Assembly (NCBI GenBank): GCA_036504235.1
Contig: DASXVN010000049.1
Span: 1 to 35,930, forward strand
DNA: 35,930 nt
Direction of reading: 5' to 3'
Source: Zipacnadum sp036504235
GTDB taxonomy: Bacteria > Armatimonadota > Zipacnadia > Zipacnadales > Zipacnadaceae
Within the stretch, counting starts at the first letter, position 1. Every line of letters starts with the position of its first letter. Of this stretch, positions 7,113-14,642 are shown in pieces. Made by a program: the position numbers and the translations under genes. The notes beneath the pieces were generated by a model. That model had not been told where the DNA came from. It saw nothing but the letters and a program-made list of their open reading frames with translations, and made no database searches.

Positions 7113-7811
7113 ATGACCATCTCTCTCCTCGTCTGTGACGTAGACGGCACCCTGGCGCCGATCAACCGGCCGCCGCTGCCGGCCACCGTCGCCGCGCTGC
7201 GGGAATTCGCGGCGCGGGGGGTGCGGCTGGCCTTGGCCTCCGGTAAGCCGGTGGCGTACCTGTCGGGGTTCGCCCGGGCGCTGGGGCTCGATGCCAGTCT
7301 GATCGGCGAGAACGGCGCGGTGCTTACTTTCGACCCCTCCTTCCCCACTCCCGTCATTTTCTGCCCACTTTCCGAGACGCAGCGGGGCGAGTTGGCGGAG
7401 CTCCGGGAGACCCTGGAGCGGGAGTTCGGCGCGGCGCTGTCCTTTCAGCCCAACCAGGTCTGCGTTACCGCTTTCCCCTACCCCGACTCCGGCCTCACGC
7501 CCCGGGAGCTGTACCAGTGCGCCGTCGGGTTGGGCCTCGAGGAAATCACCCTGTACGAGCACGCGGACAGCCTGGACTGCGCGCCGCGGGGCGTGGATAA
7601 GGGCGCGGCCCTGCGCCGCCTCGCGGCCGAGTTGGATGTCCCGCTGAGCGAAACCGCCGCGGTCGGCGACGGGGGGAACGATCTGCCCATGTTCCCGGTG
7701 GCGGGCGTCTCGGTCTGCGTCGGCGCGAACCCGGAGCTGGCCGCCGCGGCCACCTACGCCGCCGCCACCATCGGCGAGGCCCTGGACTGGCTGCGCCCCC
7801 GGATCGGCTGA
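7113..7811 (+). CDS. HAD-superfamily (Cof/subclass IIB) phosphatase
   Basis: A 232-residue cytoplasmic hydrolase. Motif I is D9-V-D11-G-T, giving the nucleophile and acid/base aspartates. Motif II is S43 in LASGKP. Motif III is K163 in GVDKGAAL. Motif IV is GDGGND (185-190) with the Mg2+-binding aspartates. The order and the cap between motifs II and III fit subclass IIB (Cof-type, including archaeal-type phosphoglycolate phosphatase and sugar-phosphate phosphatases). At 232 residues it is close to the archaeal phosphoglycolate phosphatase size, but substrate cannot be told from sequence. The ATG at 7113 begins directly at the first strand. The G-rich tract GGAGAGGGGGGAAG upstream is the only candidate ribosome-binding site. 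Confidence 0.88.
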   Translation: MTISLLVCDVDGTLAPINRPPLPATVAALREFAARGVRLALASGKPVAYLSGFARALGLDASLIGENGAVLTFDPSFPTPVIFCPLSETQRGELAELRETLEREFGAALSFQPNQVCVTAFPYPDSGLTPRELYQCAVGLGLEEITLYEHADSLDCAPRGVDKGAALRRLAAELDVPLSETAAVGDGGNDLPMFPVAGVSVCVGANPELAAAATYAAATIGEALDWLRPRIG

Positions 7812-7879
7812 ACGCCTCCGCCCTCTGCCGCGTCCTCCCTCCTGAGCAAGCTTGATTACCTAGCGCAGGAGGAACACCC

Positions 7880-8458
7880 ATGTCCGGAACCGTATCGCGG
7901 AGTCTCGTCATCGTGCTCGCGGTGGTGCTGGTCGGCGTCTTGGGGTTGGCCGCGCTTAGCACCGGCGCCGGCACCGCGCCCACTGGTCAGCCGACGCGCG
8001 AAATGGTGCTGCGGGGGCGCTATCTGGTCACCGCGGCGGCGGGCTGCCAGCACTGCCACCAGGGGGCCGATCCCAACGATCTCCAGTGGCTGGCCGGCAG
8101 CAGCCGGGTCTTCCAGGTCGGGGCCTTCAAGGTCTACGCCTCCAACCTCACGCCCGACCCGACGGGCCTGGGCACCTGGACGGCCCAGCAGGTCTTTGAC
8201 TCGCTGCGGCTGGGCAAGGCCCCGGACGGCAAGTACCTGGCTCCGCCGATGCCCTGGCCCGGCTACCGCAATCTCAGCGACGACGACCTGGGGGCCATCG
8301 TCGCCTACCTGCGGAGTATCAAGCCGGTCGCCAACGCCGTCCCGGTCTCGGAGGGGCCCAATGCCGCCCCCGGGCAGCGGGGCGACTGGTCGGCCAGCTA
8401 CGAGAAGCTCCAGCCCTTCCCCGAGTATCCCGGCACGCAGGAAATACCGGTCGACTAG
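7880..8458 (+). CDS. Membrane-anchored monohaem cytochrome c
   Basis: A 192-residue protein with an N-terminal hydrophobic segment (residues 8-27) acting as signal anchor or signal peptide, so the rest is periplasmic. The haem site is C56-Q-H-C59-H60, and a likely distal ligand is M124 in APPMPWPGY. The context Y-L-V-x-x-A-x-x-C-x-x-C-H followed by N-L-T-P-D and L-S-D-D-D-L-x-A-I-V-A-Y-L-R-S resembles the cytochrome subunits of membrane dehydrogenases and other class I cytochromes c. No dehydrogenase partner is next to it. AGGAGG at 7867-7872, 7 bases before ATG 7880, gives a strong start. It converges on the DUF1559 gene downstream. Confidence 0.88.
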   Translation: MSGTVSRSLVIVLAVVLVGVLGLAALSTGAGTAPTGQPTREMVLRGRYLVTAAAGCQHCHQGADPNDLQWLAGSSRVFQVGAFKVYASNLTPDPTGLGTWTAQQVFDSLRLGKAPDGKYLAPPMPWPGYRNLSDDDLGAIVAYLRSIKPVANAVPVSEGPNAAPGQRGDWSASYEKLQPFPEYPGTQEIPVD

Positions 8459-8487
8459 CCACGGTCCGCTGGCGAACGCGGGCACAG

Positions 8488-8520
8488 AAAAGCGCCCTCC
8501 TCGAAGTCGAGGAGGGCGCT
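8488..8520 (-). terminator. Terminator of DUF1559 gene 1
   Basis: AGCGCCCTCCTCG (8491-8503) and CGAGGAGGGCGCT (8508-8520) form a 13-bp perfect stem with a 4-base loop. On the minus strand it ends in TTTT. The stem is strong enough to act also against the convergent cytochrome gene. Near-identical stems are at 9360 and 10198. Confidence 0.85.
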
Positions 8521-8549
8521 GGCGTTTGCGACATTGCGGAGTCGGACGA

Positions 8550-9251
8550 CTAGGCGCCGGGGATGTCCAGACCGGCCCAGAAGTGGCAGCTAGCGGCGTT
8601 CACGCCGGGCCACGCAAAGACCGGCACGGCCGACTTCGCCATCCACTTGGCGTGCCCGTCGTTGAAGCCCATATTCGATCCCTCGTTGTGGCGGTTGGAT
8701 ACGAGGCTCTCGGAGCTGCCAACCCAGTACATGGTCCAGTTGGCGGTCGAGTCGCTGATCAGCATGCGCTCAGCCGGGAAGGCGTAATACTCGGTGGGCA
8801 TGCCGCCATTGCCGAACTGCGCGAGGTTGGTCATCGGGTTCCAGCCCTGAACGTTGCAGTTGTAGGCGTAGCTGGAGGGGAAGCCGTTGTAGTTGCCGGT
8901 GCCCCCGCCGGTCCAGCCGCCGTTCCAGGGGCCGGTGACGGTGGGGTCGGTGGGACAGAGGTAGATCTGCGCGTTCTTTACATAGGGATAGACCATCTCG
9001 TCCCAGGTATGCCAGTTCGGAGCAACGTCCCCGGTGAAGACGTACTTGTTGCCGGCGGGCGGAAATTTCTGGTCGAAGTCAGAGGCGTACATCAGGAACC
9101 CGAGGGTAAGCTGTTTGACATTGGACAAGCAGTTCGCCTGCTGCGCCTTGGCTCGAGCGCGGGCGAAAACGGGGAACAGAATTGCGGCCAGGATCGCGAT
9201 AATCGCGATTACCACCAACAACTCGATCAGGGTAAAGCCTTGCTTTCTCAC
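8550..9251 (-). CDS. DUF1559 prepilin-like secreted protein 1
   Basis: A 233-residue protein with a type IV pilin/type II pseudopilin N-terminus: basic MRKQG, predicted prepilin peptidase cut after G5, F6, and E10 in FTLIELLVVIAIIAILAAI. The rest is an extracytoplasmic domain with the H-X9-DG motif, H188 to D198-G199 (HNEGSNMGFNDGH), typical of the DUF1559 family expanded in Planctomycetes, Armatimonadota and Lentisphaerae. Role is unknown; members are thought to be minor-pilin or surface proteins. The start codon is GTG at 9251, with GGAGGTG at 9259-9265. Two paralogues follow upstream in the same direction. The last 45 residues are almost the same in all three. Confidence 0.9.
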   Translation of the reverse strand: MRKQGFTLIELLVVIAIIAILAAILFPVFARARAKAQQANCLSNVKQLTLGFLMYASDFDQKFPPAGNKYVFTGDVAPNWHTWDEMVYPYVKNAQIYLCPTDPTVTGPWNGGWTGGGTGNYNGFPSSYAYNCNVQGWNPMTNLAQFGNGGMPTEYYAFPAERMLISDSTANWTMYWVGSSESLVSNRHNEGSNMGFNDGHAKWMAKSAVPVFAWPGVNAASCHFWAGLDIPGA

Positions 9252-9294
9252 GTCGGAACACCTCCAACTGGCAGAATGGTTATGGCTTGCCGTG

Positions 9295-9324
9295 ATTCTA
9301 TATGCGGATTACCCAATCTGTCAA
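9295..9324 (-). promoter_or_regulatory. Promoter of DUF1559 gene 1
   Basis: On the minus strand TTGACA lies at 9324-9319 and TATAGA at 9302-9297, 16 bases apart (or TAGAAT at 9300-9295, 18 apart). The CGCATATA context and the downstream CCATAACCATTCTG (9285-9272) are shared with the gene 2 promoter. Confidence 0.75.
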
Positions 9325-9356
9325 GGGTTAAACGATAAGTTTCCGGGTACATAACG

Positions 9357-9389
9357 AAAAGCGCCCTCCTCGGAGTCGAGGAGGGCGCT
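9357..9389 (-). terminator. Terminator of DUF1559 gene 2
   Basis: AGCGCCCTCCTCG (9360-9372) pairs with CGAGGAGGGCGCT (9377-9389) around GAGT, and TTTT follows on the minus strand. It lies upstream of the gene 1 promoter, separating the two units. Confidence 0.85.
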
Positions 9390-9422
9390 GGTATGCCGCC
9401 AGGCTGGCTTGAATAGTGACGG

Positions 9423-10076
9423 TTAGGTGCCGGGCAGGTCGAGACCAGCCCAGAAGTGACAACTGGCGCTGTCGACCATCGGCCAGGCAAAGACCGGGAC
9501 GGCACTCTTGGACATCCACTTGCTGTGGCCGTCTACGTAGGCCATGTTGGAGCCCCCGTTGTGCCAGTCGGCAACCCGCCCCTCGCTACCGCCGATCCAG
9601 TAGAAACTGGGGCTGCCGGGGGCGGCGATGTCGCTGATCATCATGCGCTCGGCCGGGTAGGCGTAATACTCGGTCGACATGCGGCCCTCACCAAACTGGG
9701 CAATACCGGTCTTGCGCATGCCCTGGATGTTCAGGTTCAACCCGTAGCTGGCCTGGACGCTGATGTAGCGAGCGCTGCCCGTAGCCACCGGATCACTGGG
9801 GCACATGTAGATCTGGGAGTTCTTGACGTAGGGTACGATCAGTTCGTGCCAGCCGACGGTCGGAGGGCCGGCATCGTAGGGACCAGGGAGACGTGAGTCA
9901 TAGTCGGAGGCATACATCAGGACCCCGAGAGCCAACTGTTTGACGTTGCTGAGGCAGTTAGACTGCTGGGCCTTGGCGCGGGCGCGAGCAAAAACGGGGA
10001 AGAGGATTGCGGCCAGGATCGCAATAATAGCAATCACCACCAGCAATTCGATTAAGGTAAAACCCTTGGTCTTCAA
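9423..10076 (-). CDS. DUF1559 prepilin-like secreted protein 2
   Basis: A 217-residue paralogue of the neighbouring genes. The prepilin motif is MKTKG with cleavage after G5, then FTLIELLVV. The H-X9-DG motif reads HNGGSNMAYVDGH. It is 16 residues shorter than its siblings, mainly because the glycine/tyrosine-rich central loop (N-Y-N-G-F-P in the others) is missing. The start codon is TTG at 10076, inside a run of T residues on the minus strand; GGAGGTGT at 10084-10091 lies about 8 bases upstream, and no in-frame ATG or GTG gives the family N-terminus. Confidence 0.9.
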   Translation of the reverse strand: MKTKGFTLIELLVVIAIIAILAAILFPVFARARAKAQQSNCLSNVKQLALGVLMYASDYDSRLPGPYDAGPPTVGWHELIVPYVKNSQIYMCPSDPVATGSARYISVQASYGLNLNIQGMRKTGIAQFGEGRMSTEYYAYPAERMMISDIAAPGSPSFYWIGGSEGRVADWHNGGSNMAYVDGHSKWMSKSAVPVFAWPMVDSASCHFWAGLDLPGT

Positions 10077-10122
10077 AAAACGGACACCTCCAGCCGACAG
10101 AATGGTTATGGGACCGAGGCAG

Positions 10123-10150
10123 TGTATATGCGAGGTCCCTTACCTGTCAA
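10123..10150 (-). promoter_or_regulatory. Promoter of DUF1559 gene 2
   Basis: On the minus strand TTGACA at 10150-10145 and TATACA at 10128-10123 are 16 bases apart, in the same CGCATATA context as the gene 1 promoter. Confidence 0.75.
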
Positions 10151-10188
10151 TAGTTAATCGACAAATCTTGCCGAGGACGCCTTAACGG

Positions 10189-10225
10189 AAAAAGCAAGCG
10201 CCCTCCTCGGCTGCGAGGAGGGCGC
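10189..10225 (-). terminator. Terminator of DUF1559 gene 3
   Basis: GCGCCCTCCTCG (10198-10209) pairs with CGAGGAGGGCGC (10214-10225) around GCTG. On the minus strand it is followed by TTGC and then TTTTT, so the T-run is displaced by four bases compared with the other two copies. Confidence 0.8.
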
Positions 10226-10255
10226 GGGTACTGCTCGTTTGCGGATACGGGCCGG

Positions 10256-10957
10256 CTACTGTCCGGGTAGGTCCAGTCCGGCCCAGAAGTGACAACTCAC
10301 GTTGTCCGTCATCGGCCAGGCGAAGACCGGCACGGCTGTCTTGGCCATCCACTTGGCGTGGCCGTCAACGTACCCCATGTTGGCGCCGCCGTTGTGAGTG
10401 TTGTTGATGTAGGTCTCCGAACCCGCCCAGTAGATGACTCCGGAGCCGACCGCGGCGTCGGAGATGAGCATGCGCTCGGCCGGGTACGCGTAGTAGTCCT
10501 GGGGCATGCGGCCCTCACCAAATTGGCTGGCGCCAGAGGCGTTCCGCCCCTGGATGTTGCAGTTGTAGGCGTAGCTGGAGGGGAAGCCGTTGTAATTGCA
10601 GCTTCCGCCCGCGGTCCACGCCGTCCCCGACCAAGCACCGGCCGCCGTGGGGTCGCTGGGGCACAGATAGATCTGCGCGTTCTTCACGTAGGGGTAGATG
10701 CACTCGTCCCAAGCGTGCCAGTTAAGGGCCGTATCCCACCCCGCCATGATGAACTGGCTGTGGCCGGGAGGCAGGCAGTTGTCATTGTCGGAAGCGTACA
10801 TCAAGATGCCGAGCGCGAGCTGCTTGACGTTGGACAAGCAGTTGGCCTGCTGCGCCTTGGCTCGGGCTCGGGCAAAGACCGGGAACAGAATCGCGGCCAG
10901 GATCGCGATAATGGCAATCACGACCAGCAGTTCGATGAGGGTGAAACCTTTGCGCAT
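10256..10957 (-). CDS. DUF1559 prepilin-like secreted protein 3
   Basis: A 233-residue protein, the first of the trio in transcription order. It begins MRKGFTLIELL (cleavage after G4) and carries HNGGANMGYVDGH as the H-X9-DG motif. It shares with protein 1 the N-Y-N-G-F-P-S-S-Y-A-Y-N-C-N central block. The start is ATG at 10957, with AGGAGG at 10967-10972 nine bases upstream; a longer frame reaching 11074 lacks the family N-terminus. TATAGA on the minus strand at 11000-10995 is a possible -10, but I find no convincing -35. This unit therefore differs upstream from the other two. Confidence 0.9.
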   Translation of the reverse strand: MRKGFTLIELLVVIAIIAILAAILFPVFARARAKAQQANCLSNVKQLALGILMYASDNDNCLPPGHSQFIMAGWDTALNWHAWDECIYPYVKNAQIYLCPSDPTAAGAWSGTAWTAGGSCNYNGFPSSYAYNCNIQGRNASGASQFGEGRMPQDYYAYPAERMLISDAAVGSGVIYWAGSETYINNTHNGGANMGYVDGHAKWMAKTAVPVFAWPMTDNVSCHFWAGLDLPGQ

Positions 10958-11309
10958 GTTAATCGGCCTCCTAGGAGAATTGGCAGGGATTGCGTCTATA
11001 ATTGTACCGCTCAAATTCCCTAAGTTGACAATGCATAGGCCACACTGCGCAATACATGCCACACTCAGTCGCATCTCATGCCGTATGCGTCTACTGGTGC
11101 ACTTGGTGCGCCTATCCTGTCCAGCTTAGGTTCTTATCACTCTTTTAGACGGGTTTCGTGGGTGGGTGGTGCCATGGATTTCCGCCTTCCGAGGCCGGCG
11201 ACCAAACAAGAAGGAACCAGCAGGCGTCCAGCGAATAGGTTAACTGGTGTTTTGGTTCAACTGCTACTCACCAGGGCCTGTTTGCCCCTAACCCAGGAGG
11301 GACCCGCCC
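10958..11309. other. Divergent intergenic region
   Basis: 352 bases between the divergent DUF1559 gene 3 and the copper-amine-oxidase-domain gene. It holds the ribosome-binding site of each gene (AGGAGG at 10967-10972 on minus; AGGAGG at 11295-11300 on plus). It is less GC-rich than its neighbours and free of the palindromic modules. A TTGACA at 11025-11030 on the plus strand has no good -10 partner. I see no gene in it. Confidence 0.5.
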
Positions 11310-13550
11310 ATGAAGCTCCGCCACTACCTGCTGCTGGTTCTACCCGTACTGCTGGCGTGTCTGTCGCTGCCGGCCAACGCCCTCAACGTAATCGTCAACG
11401 GCCAGGAACTGCCCTCCGACCCGCCCGCCCTGCAGGTAGCCGGGCGCACCATGCTCCCCATGCGCACCGTTTTTGAGGCGCTGGGGGCGACCGTCACCTG
11501 GAATGACTCCACCCTGACCGCCACCGGTACGCGGGGCGAGGTCTCGGTGGACCTGACCATCAACAGCCGCGAGGCGCGCATCAACGGCCGCACGACGCAA
11601 CTCGACGTCCCGGCGCAGCTCATCAACGGACGGACCTACGTCCCGGTCCGCTTTCCGGCGGAGGCCTTCGGGGCCGAGGTACTGTGGCGGGAAACCAGCC
11701 AGACGGTAATCGTGAACCTCGCGCCGTTGACCACCACTCCGGTGGAGCCCGTGACGCCGGTAACGCCGGTAACGCCGGTGCCCCCCGTGACGCCGGTCAC
11801 GCCTCCCGTCACGCCTCCCGTGACCCCGCCGGTCACGCCTCCCGTGGTCCAGCCGCAGCCGGGTACGGTCACCGGCGTGGTCTCGGCGGCCGAGGCGACG
11901 CGCCTGACGCTCACCGTGAATGACGGGCTGCAGGTCTTCCCGCTGACGGCCAATACCGTTATTCTGCGCCAGGGCGCGCAGGCGGCGGCCACGGCGTTGC
12001 GCCCCGGCGATCTCGCCGAGGTGCAGTATGACGCGCAGCGCAACGCCACCCTCGTGAAGGACACCTTCGACCTGGTCGAGGGCAAAATCGTCGCCAAGGT
12101 ACCCAACCAACTGCTGCTGGACAGCCGCCCCGATATTCTGATGGTGCAGGCCCAGGCCACGCTGGCCCGCGAGGGGAGCACCGTCGCGCCGCAGTACGCC
12201 GACCTGCACAACGGGGATCAGGTAGCGCTGCGGGTAACACCGGGGACAAACCAGATCTGGGAGATCACCCTCAAGACCCCGGTCACGCCGGTGACGCCCC
12301 CGGTCACCCCGCCCGTCACCCCCCCGGTCACGCCGGCGGCCCCGGGGATTGACCGGTTCTACTCTGACGCCCCCGGGCCGCTGCGGGCCGGGCAGGTGCT
12401 GCATGTGACCCTGGAAGGCACCCCGGGCGGCCGGGCCAGTTTCGACCTGGGCACGGTCCGCCGGGGGATCCGGCTGCAGGAATCCCGGGCCCGCGCCGGC
12501 CGCTATGAGCTGGACTGGGTGGTGCCCGCGGGCCTCAACGCCCTGGCGGTGCCGCTGGTCGGCCATCTGGAGGTCGCGGGGCAGCAAGCTCCCGCCAGTG
12601 AGGCGCCAGACCCGGTGACCGTGGACTCTCTTGCCCCGCAGGTCACGCTCTATGGACCGCAGCAGGCGGAGCAGACCGCCAACCACCAGCCGAACCTCGC
12701 GGTGCTGATCGCCGACGAGAACGGCTCCGGCGTGGATTGGGAGCAGACGGCGATCACCATGAGGGTCAACAACAACCAGAACTGGCCTTTCACCGCTCGC
12801 CGCCAGGGCGGGCTGGTCACCCTGAGTTTTGATCCACTGCCCGCTGGGCCGGTCTTGGTGGCGATCGACGCCCGCGACCTGGCCGGCAACGTGAAGCATG
12901 TGGACTGGGCGTTTGCCGTGGCGCAAGTGGCGCCGGCCGCCGCCCCGGGGCTGACCGTGAGCCACGACGCCGGCGGCAAGATCCTGACCACCGGCGACAC
13001 CTTGACGGTCACCGCGACGGGGCCGGAGGGCGGCACCGCGACCTTCAACGTGGGCCAGTGGCGCACGAACGTGCCGATGACGGAGTTCTACGACCTGCCG
13101 GGGACCTACCAGGGGCAGATTACCGTGCCCGACGTGGCCGCGGCGCGCCAGGAGACGGTGACGGTCCGCCTGCGCAACGCGGACGGGACCATTCTCCGGG
13201 CCACCGCCACGCCGGTGGTGCTGTTTGGGCTAAACCGGGCGCTGGCGCCGCAGATCGTGCGGCCGGTGGCGGACACCAAGGTGGGCGCGACGGTGGTCAT
13301 CGAGGGCTTCACCCAGCCGCAGGCCGAGGTCACCGCGACCGTCACCTGGGCCGGGAAGTTCCTGGGGTTCGACGTGAACGGCCAGGTGGGCCAGGCTAGG
13401 ATGACCGCCGACGAGCAGGGGCACTTCCAGAGCGACCCGATCGCCCTGGACGTGAGCACCCTCGCCGGCGGGGTCGGCTACCAGGTGACCGTGGTCAGCA
13501 CCCGCGGCGGCCAGACCTCGGACCCGGTGGTGGTGAAGTTCCAGAAGTAG
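11310..13550 (+). CDS. Secreted protein with copper-amine-oxidase N domain and PVTP linkers
   Basis: A 746-residue exported protein. The signal peptide is at 1-24 (LLLVLPVLLACLSLPANA). Residues about 26-135 are two copies of the copper-amine-oxidase N-terminal-like fold (V-N-G-x-x-L...G-R-T-M-L-P-M-R-T-V-F-E-A-L-G-A, then I-N-G-R-T-Y-V-P-V-R-F-P-A-E-A-F-G-A). In other bacteria this domain is common on cell-wall and surface proteins and is not an oxidase. A PVTP/PVTPP linker (about 148-180) leads to a beta-rich domain (180-320), then a second PVTPP linker (about 323-345). Several Ig/bacterial-surface-like beta domains then run to the C-terminus. AGGAGG at 11295-11300 supports ATG 11310. No transmembrane anchor is visible at the end. 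A role in surface structure or binding is inference. Confidence 0.85.
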   Translation: MKLRHYLLLVLPVLLACLSLPANALNVIVNGQELPSDPPALQVAGRTMLPMRTVFEALGATVTWNDSTLTATGTRGEVSVDLTINSREARINGRTTQLDVPAQLINGRTYVPVRFPAEAFGAEVLWRETSQTVIVNLAPLTTTPVEPVTPVTPVTPVPPVTPVTPPVTPPVTPPVTPPVVQPQPGTVTGVVSAAEATRLTLTVNDGLQVFPLTANTVILRQGAQAAATALRPGDLAEVQYDAQRNATLVKDTFDLVEGKIVAKVPNQLLLDSRPDILMVQAQATLAREGSTVAPQYADLHNGDQVALRVTPGTNQIWEITLKTPVTPVTPPVTPPVTPPVTPAAPGIDRFYSDAPGPLRAGQVLHVTLEGTPGGRASFDLGTVRRGIRLQESRARAGRYELDWVVPAGLNALAVPLVGHLEVAGQQAPASEAPDPVTVDSLAPQVTLYGPQQAEQTANHQPNLAVLIADENGSGVDWEQTAITMRVNNNQNWPFTARRQGGLVTLSFDPLPAGPVLVAIDARDLAGNVKHVDWAFAVAQVAPAAAPGLTVSHDAGGKILTTGDTLTVTATGPEGGTATFNVGQWRTNVPMTEFYDLPGTYQGQITVPDVAAARQETVTVRLRNADGTILRATATPVVLFGLNRALAPQIVRPVADTKVGATVVIEGFTQPQAEVTATVTWAGKFLGFDVNGQVGQARMTADEQGHFQSDPIALDVSTLAGGVGYQVTVVSTRGGQTSDPVVVKFQK
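11751..11846 (+). repeat. Coding tandem repeat, first PVTP linker
   Basis: Repeats of GTGACGCCGGT- and CCCGTCACGCCTC-type units encode P-V-T-P and P-V-T-P-P. The near-identical units make this prone to length change by slippage. Confidence 0.8.
12277..12340 (+). repeat. Coding tandem repeat, second PVTP linker
   Basis: The same P-V-T-P-(P) units recur about 430 bases later in the same gene, so recombination between the two linkers could delete the intervening domain. Confidence 0.8.
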
Positions 13551-13616
13551 CGCCGCAGACGGTAGGCCGGTACGTCTCGCCCGGGGTCGCCTCCGGAGGG
13601 GCCGCCAAACGCACCC

Positions 13617-14615
13617 CTACTGCTCGTTGACCGCCTCAATCAGGGCGACCAGGTTCTCGGGCGGGGCGTCGCGGGGGATGGCGTGCGCGGGGGCCAGGAT
13701 ATAGCCGCCGCCGCGGCCGATCTCGGTCATCAGACGATGGGCTTCCGCCTTGACCTGCGCGGGGGTGCCATAGGGCAGCAGGCGCTGGGTGCTGACGCCG
13801 CCGAAGAAGCTGAGGCGGTCGCCGAACCCGCGCTTGACCGCGTAGACGTCCATGACCTCGGGCTGGAAGGGGTTGAAGCAGTCCAGGCCGATCTCGATCA
13901 GGTCGGGCAGGACCTCGGTGATGTTGCCGCAGGAGTGAATGAGCACGAACCGGCCGGCGTCGTGCACGGCGGCGTACATGCGCTCCAGGCGCGGCCGGAT
14001 AAAGCGCCGCCACAGGCGCGGGCCCATGAGCATCCCCTGCTGCTGCCCCCAGTCGTCGCCGAACTGCACCCCGTCCAGGTCGAAGCGCCGGGCCTCCTGC
14101 ACCATCGCGATATTGCGCTCGCAGAGGGCGTCGAACAGGTCATCCACGAAACCGGGATTCTCCACCATGTCCATGAACAGGTTCTCCATGCCGCGCAGCG
14201 TCCAGGCGCGCTCGAACAGGGAGAAACCGACGCTCATGACCAGAAACTGATCGCCCTGGGCGGCCAGGTCCGCGGCCACTGTGGCCCAGCGGCGGGGGTC
14301 GTGAGGGTCGGGCGGGGTCCAGTCGCCCAGCCGCGGCTCGGGGAAAACATGGCCGACCAGCGTGCCGATGTCCGCATCCACGGTGCGGTCCCAGCGCGCC
14401 CCCCACTCGTCCGCCCAGATCCCCGGCTCGACTTCCACATGCGGCAGCCGCGGCGAGAAACCGCCCACATGGTTGCCGATCTTAGCGACGAAATCGGGGT
14501 CGCCGGTATAAGCAACCATCTTCTCCTGCGCCCCCCGCGTAAAACTAAGCGACCAGGGGCAGAGGTCCGGCTGCTTGTGCCGGAGGGCGGCGGTGACGCG
14601 TTGGCGTTTGGTCAT
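13617..14615 (-). CDS. URO-D superfamily protein (methyltransferase-like), paralogue 1
   Basis: A 332-residue member of the uroporphyrinogen decarboxylase superfamily. It has H227-S-C229-G, the H-x-C-G motif of the zinc-dependent corrinoid:CoM-type methyltransferase branch, followed by D-L-I-E-I-G-L-D-C-F-N-P-F-Q-P-E. F-G-D-D-W-G-Q-Q-Q (185-193) is the conserved central strand. HemE N-terminal motifs are absent, so this is not the haem enzyme. In related families the zinc activates a thiol or methyl carrier; the substrate here is unknown. AGGAG at 14623-14627 is 7 bases before ATG 14615. A close paralogue lies at 16156-17160; the two share the C-terminal A-P-A-H-A and L-I-E-A-V-N-E-Q. Confidence 0.88.
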   Translation of the reverse strand: MTKRQRVTAALRHKQPDLCPWSLSFTRGAQEKMVAYTGDPDFVAKIGNHVGGFSPRLPHVEVEPGIWADEWGARWDRTVDADIGTLVGHVFPEPRLGDWTPPDPHDPRRWATVAADLAAQGDQFLVMSVGFSLFERAWTLRGMENLFMDMVENPGFVDDLFDALCERNIAMVQEARRFDLDGVQFGDDWGQQQGMLMGPRLWRRFIRPRLERMYAAVHDAGRFVLIHSCGNITEVLPDLIEIGLDCFNPFQPEVMDVYAVKRGFGDRLSFFGGVSTQRLLPYGTPAQVKAEAHRLMTEIGRGGGYILAPAHAIPRDAPPENLVALIEAVNEQ

Positions 14616-14642
14616 GGTTGTGCTCCTACTGAGGGCCTACCA

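Noticed and set aside
11025..11055. TTGACA as a plus-strand promoter for the copper-amine-oxidase-domain gene
   Set aside because: No acceptable -10 lies 15-19 bases downstream.
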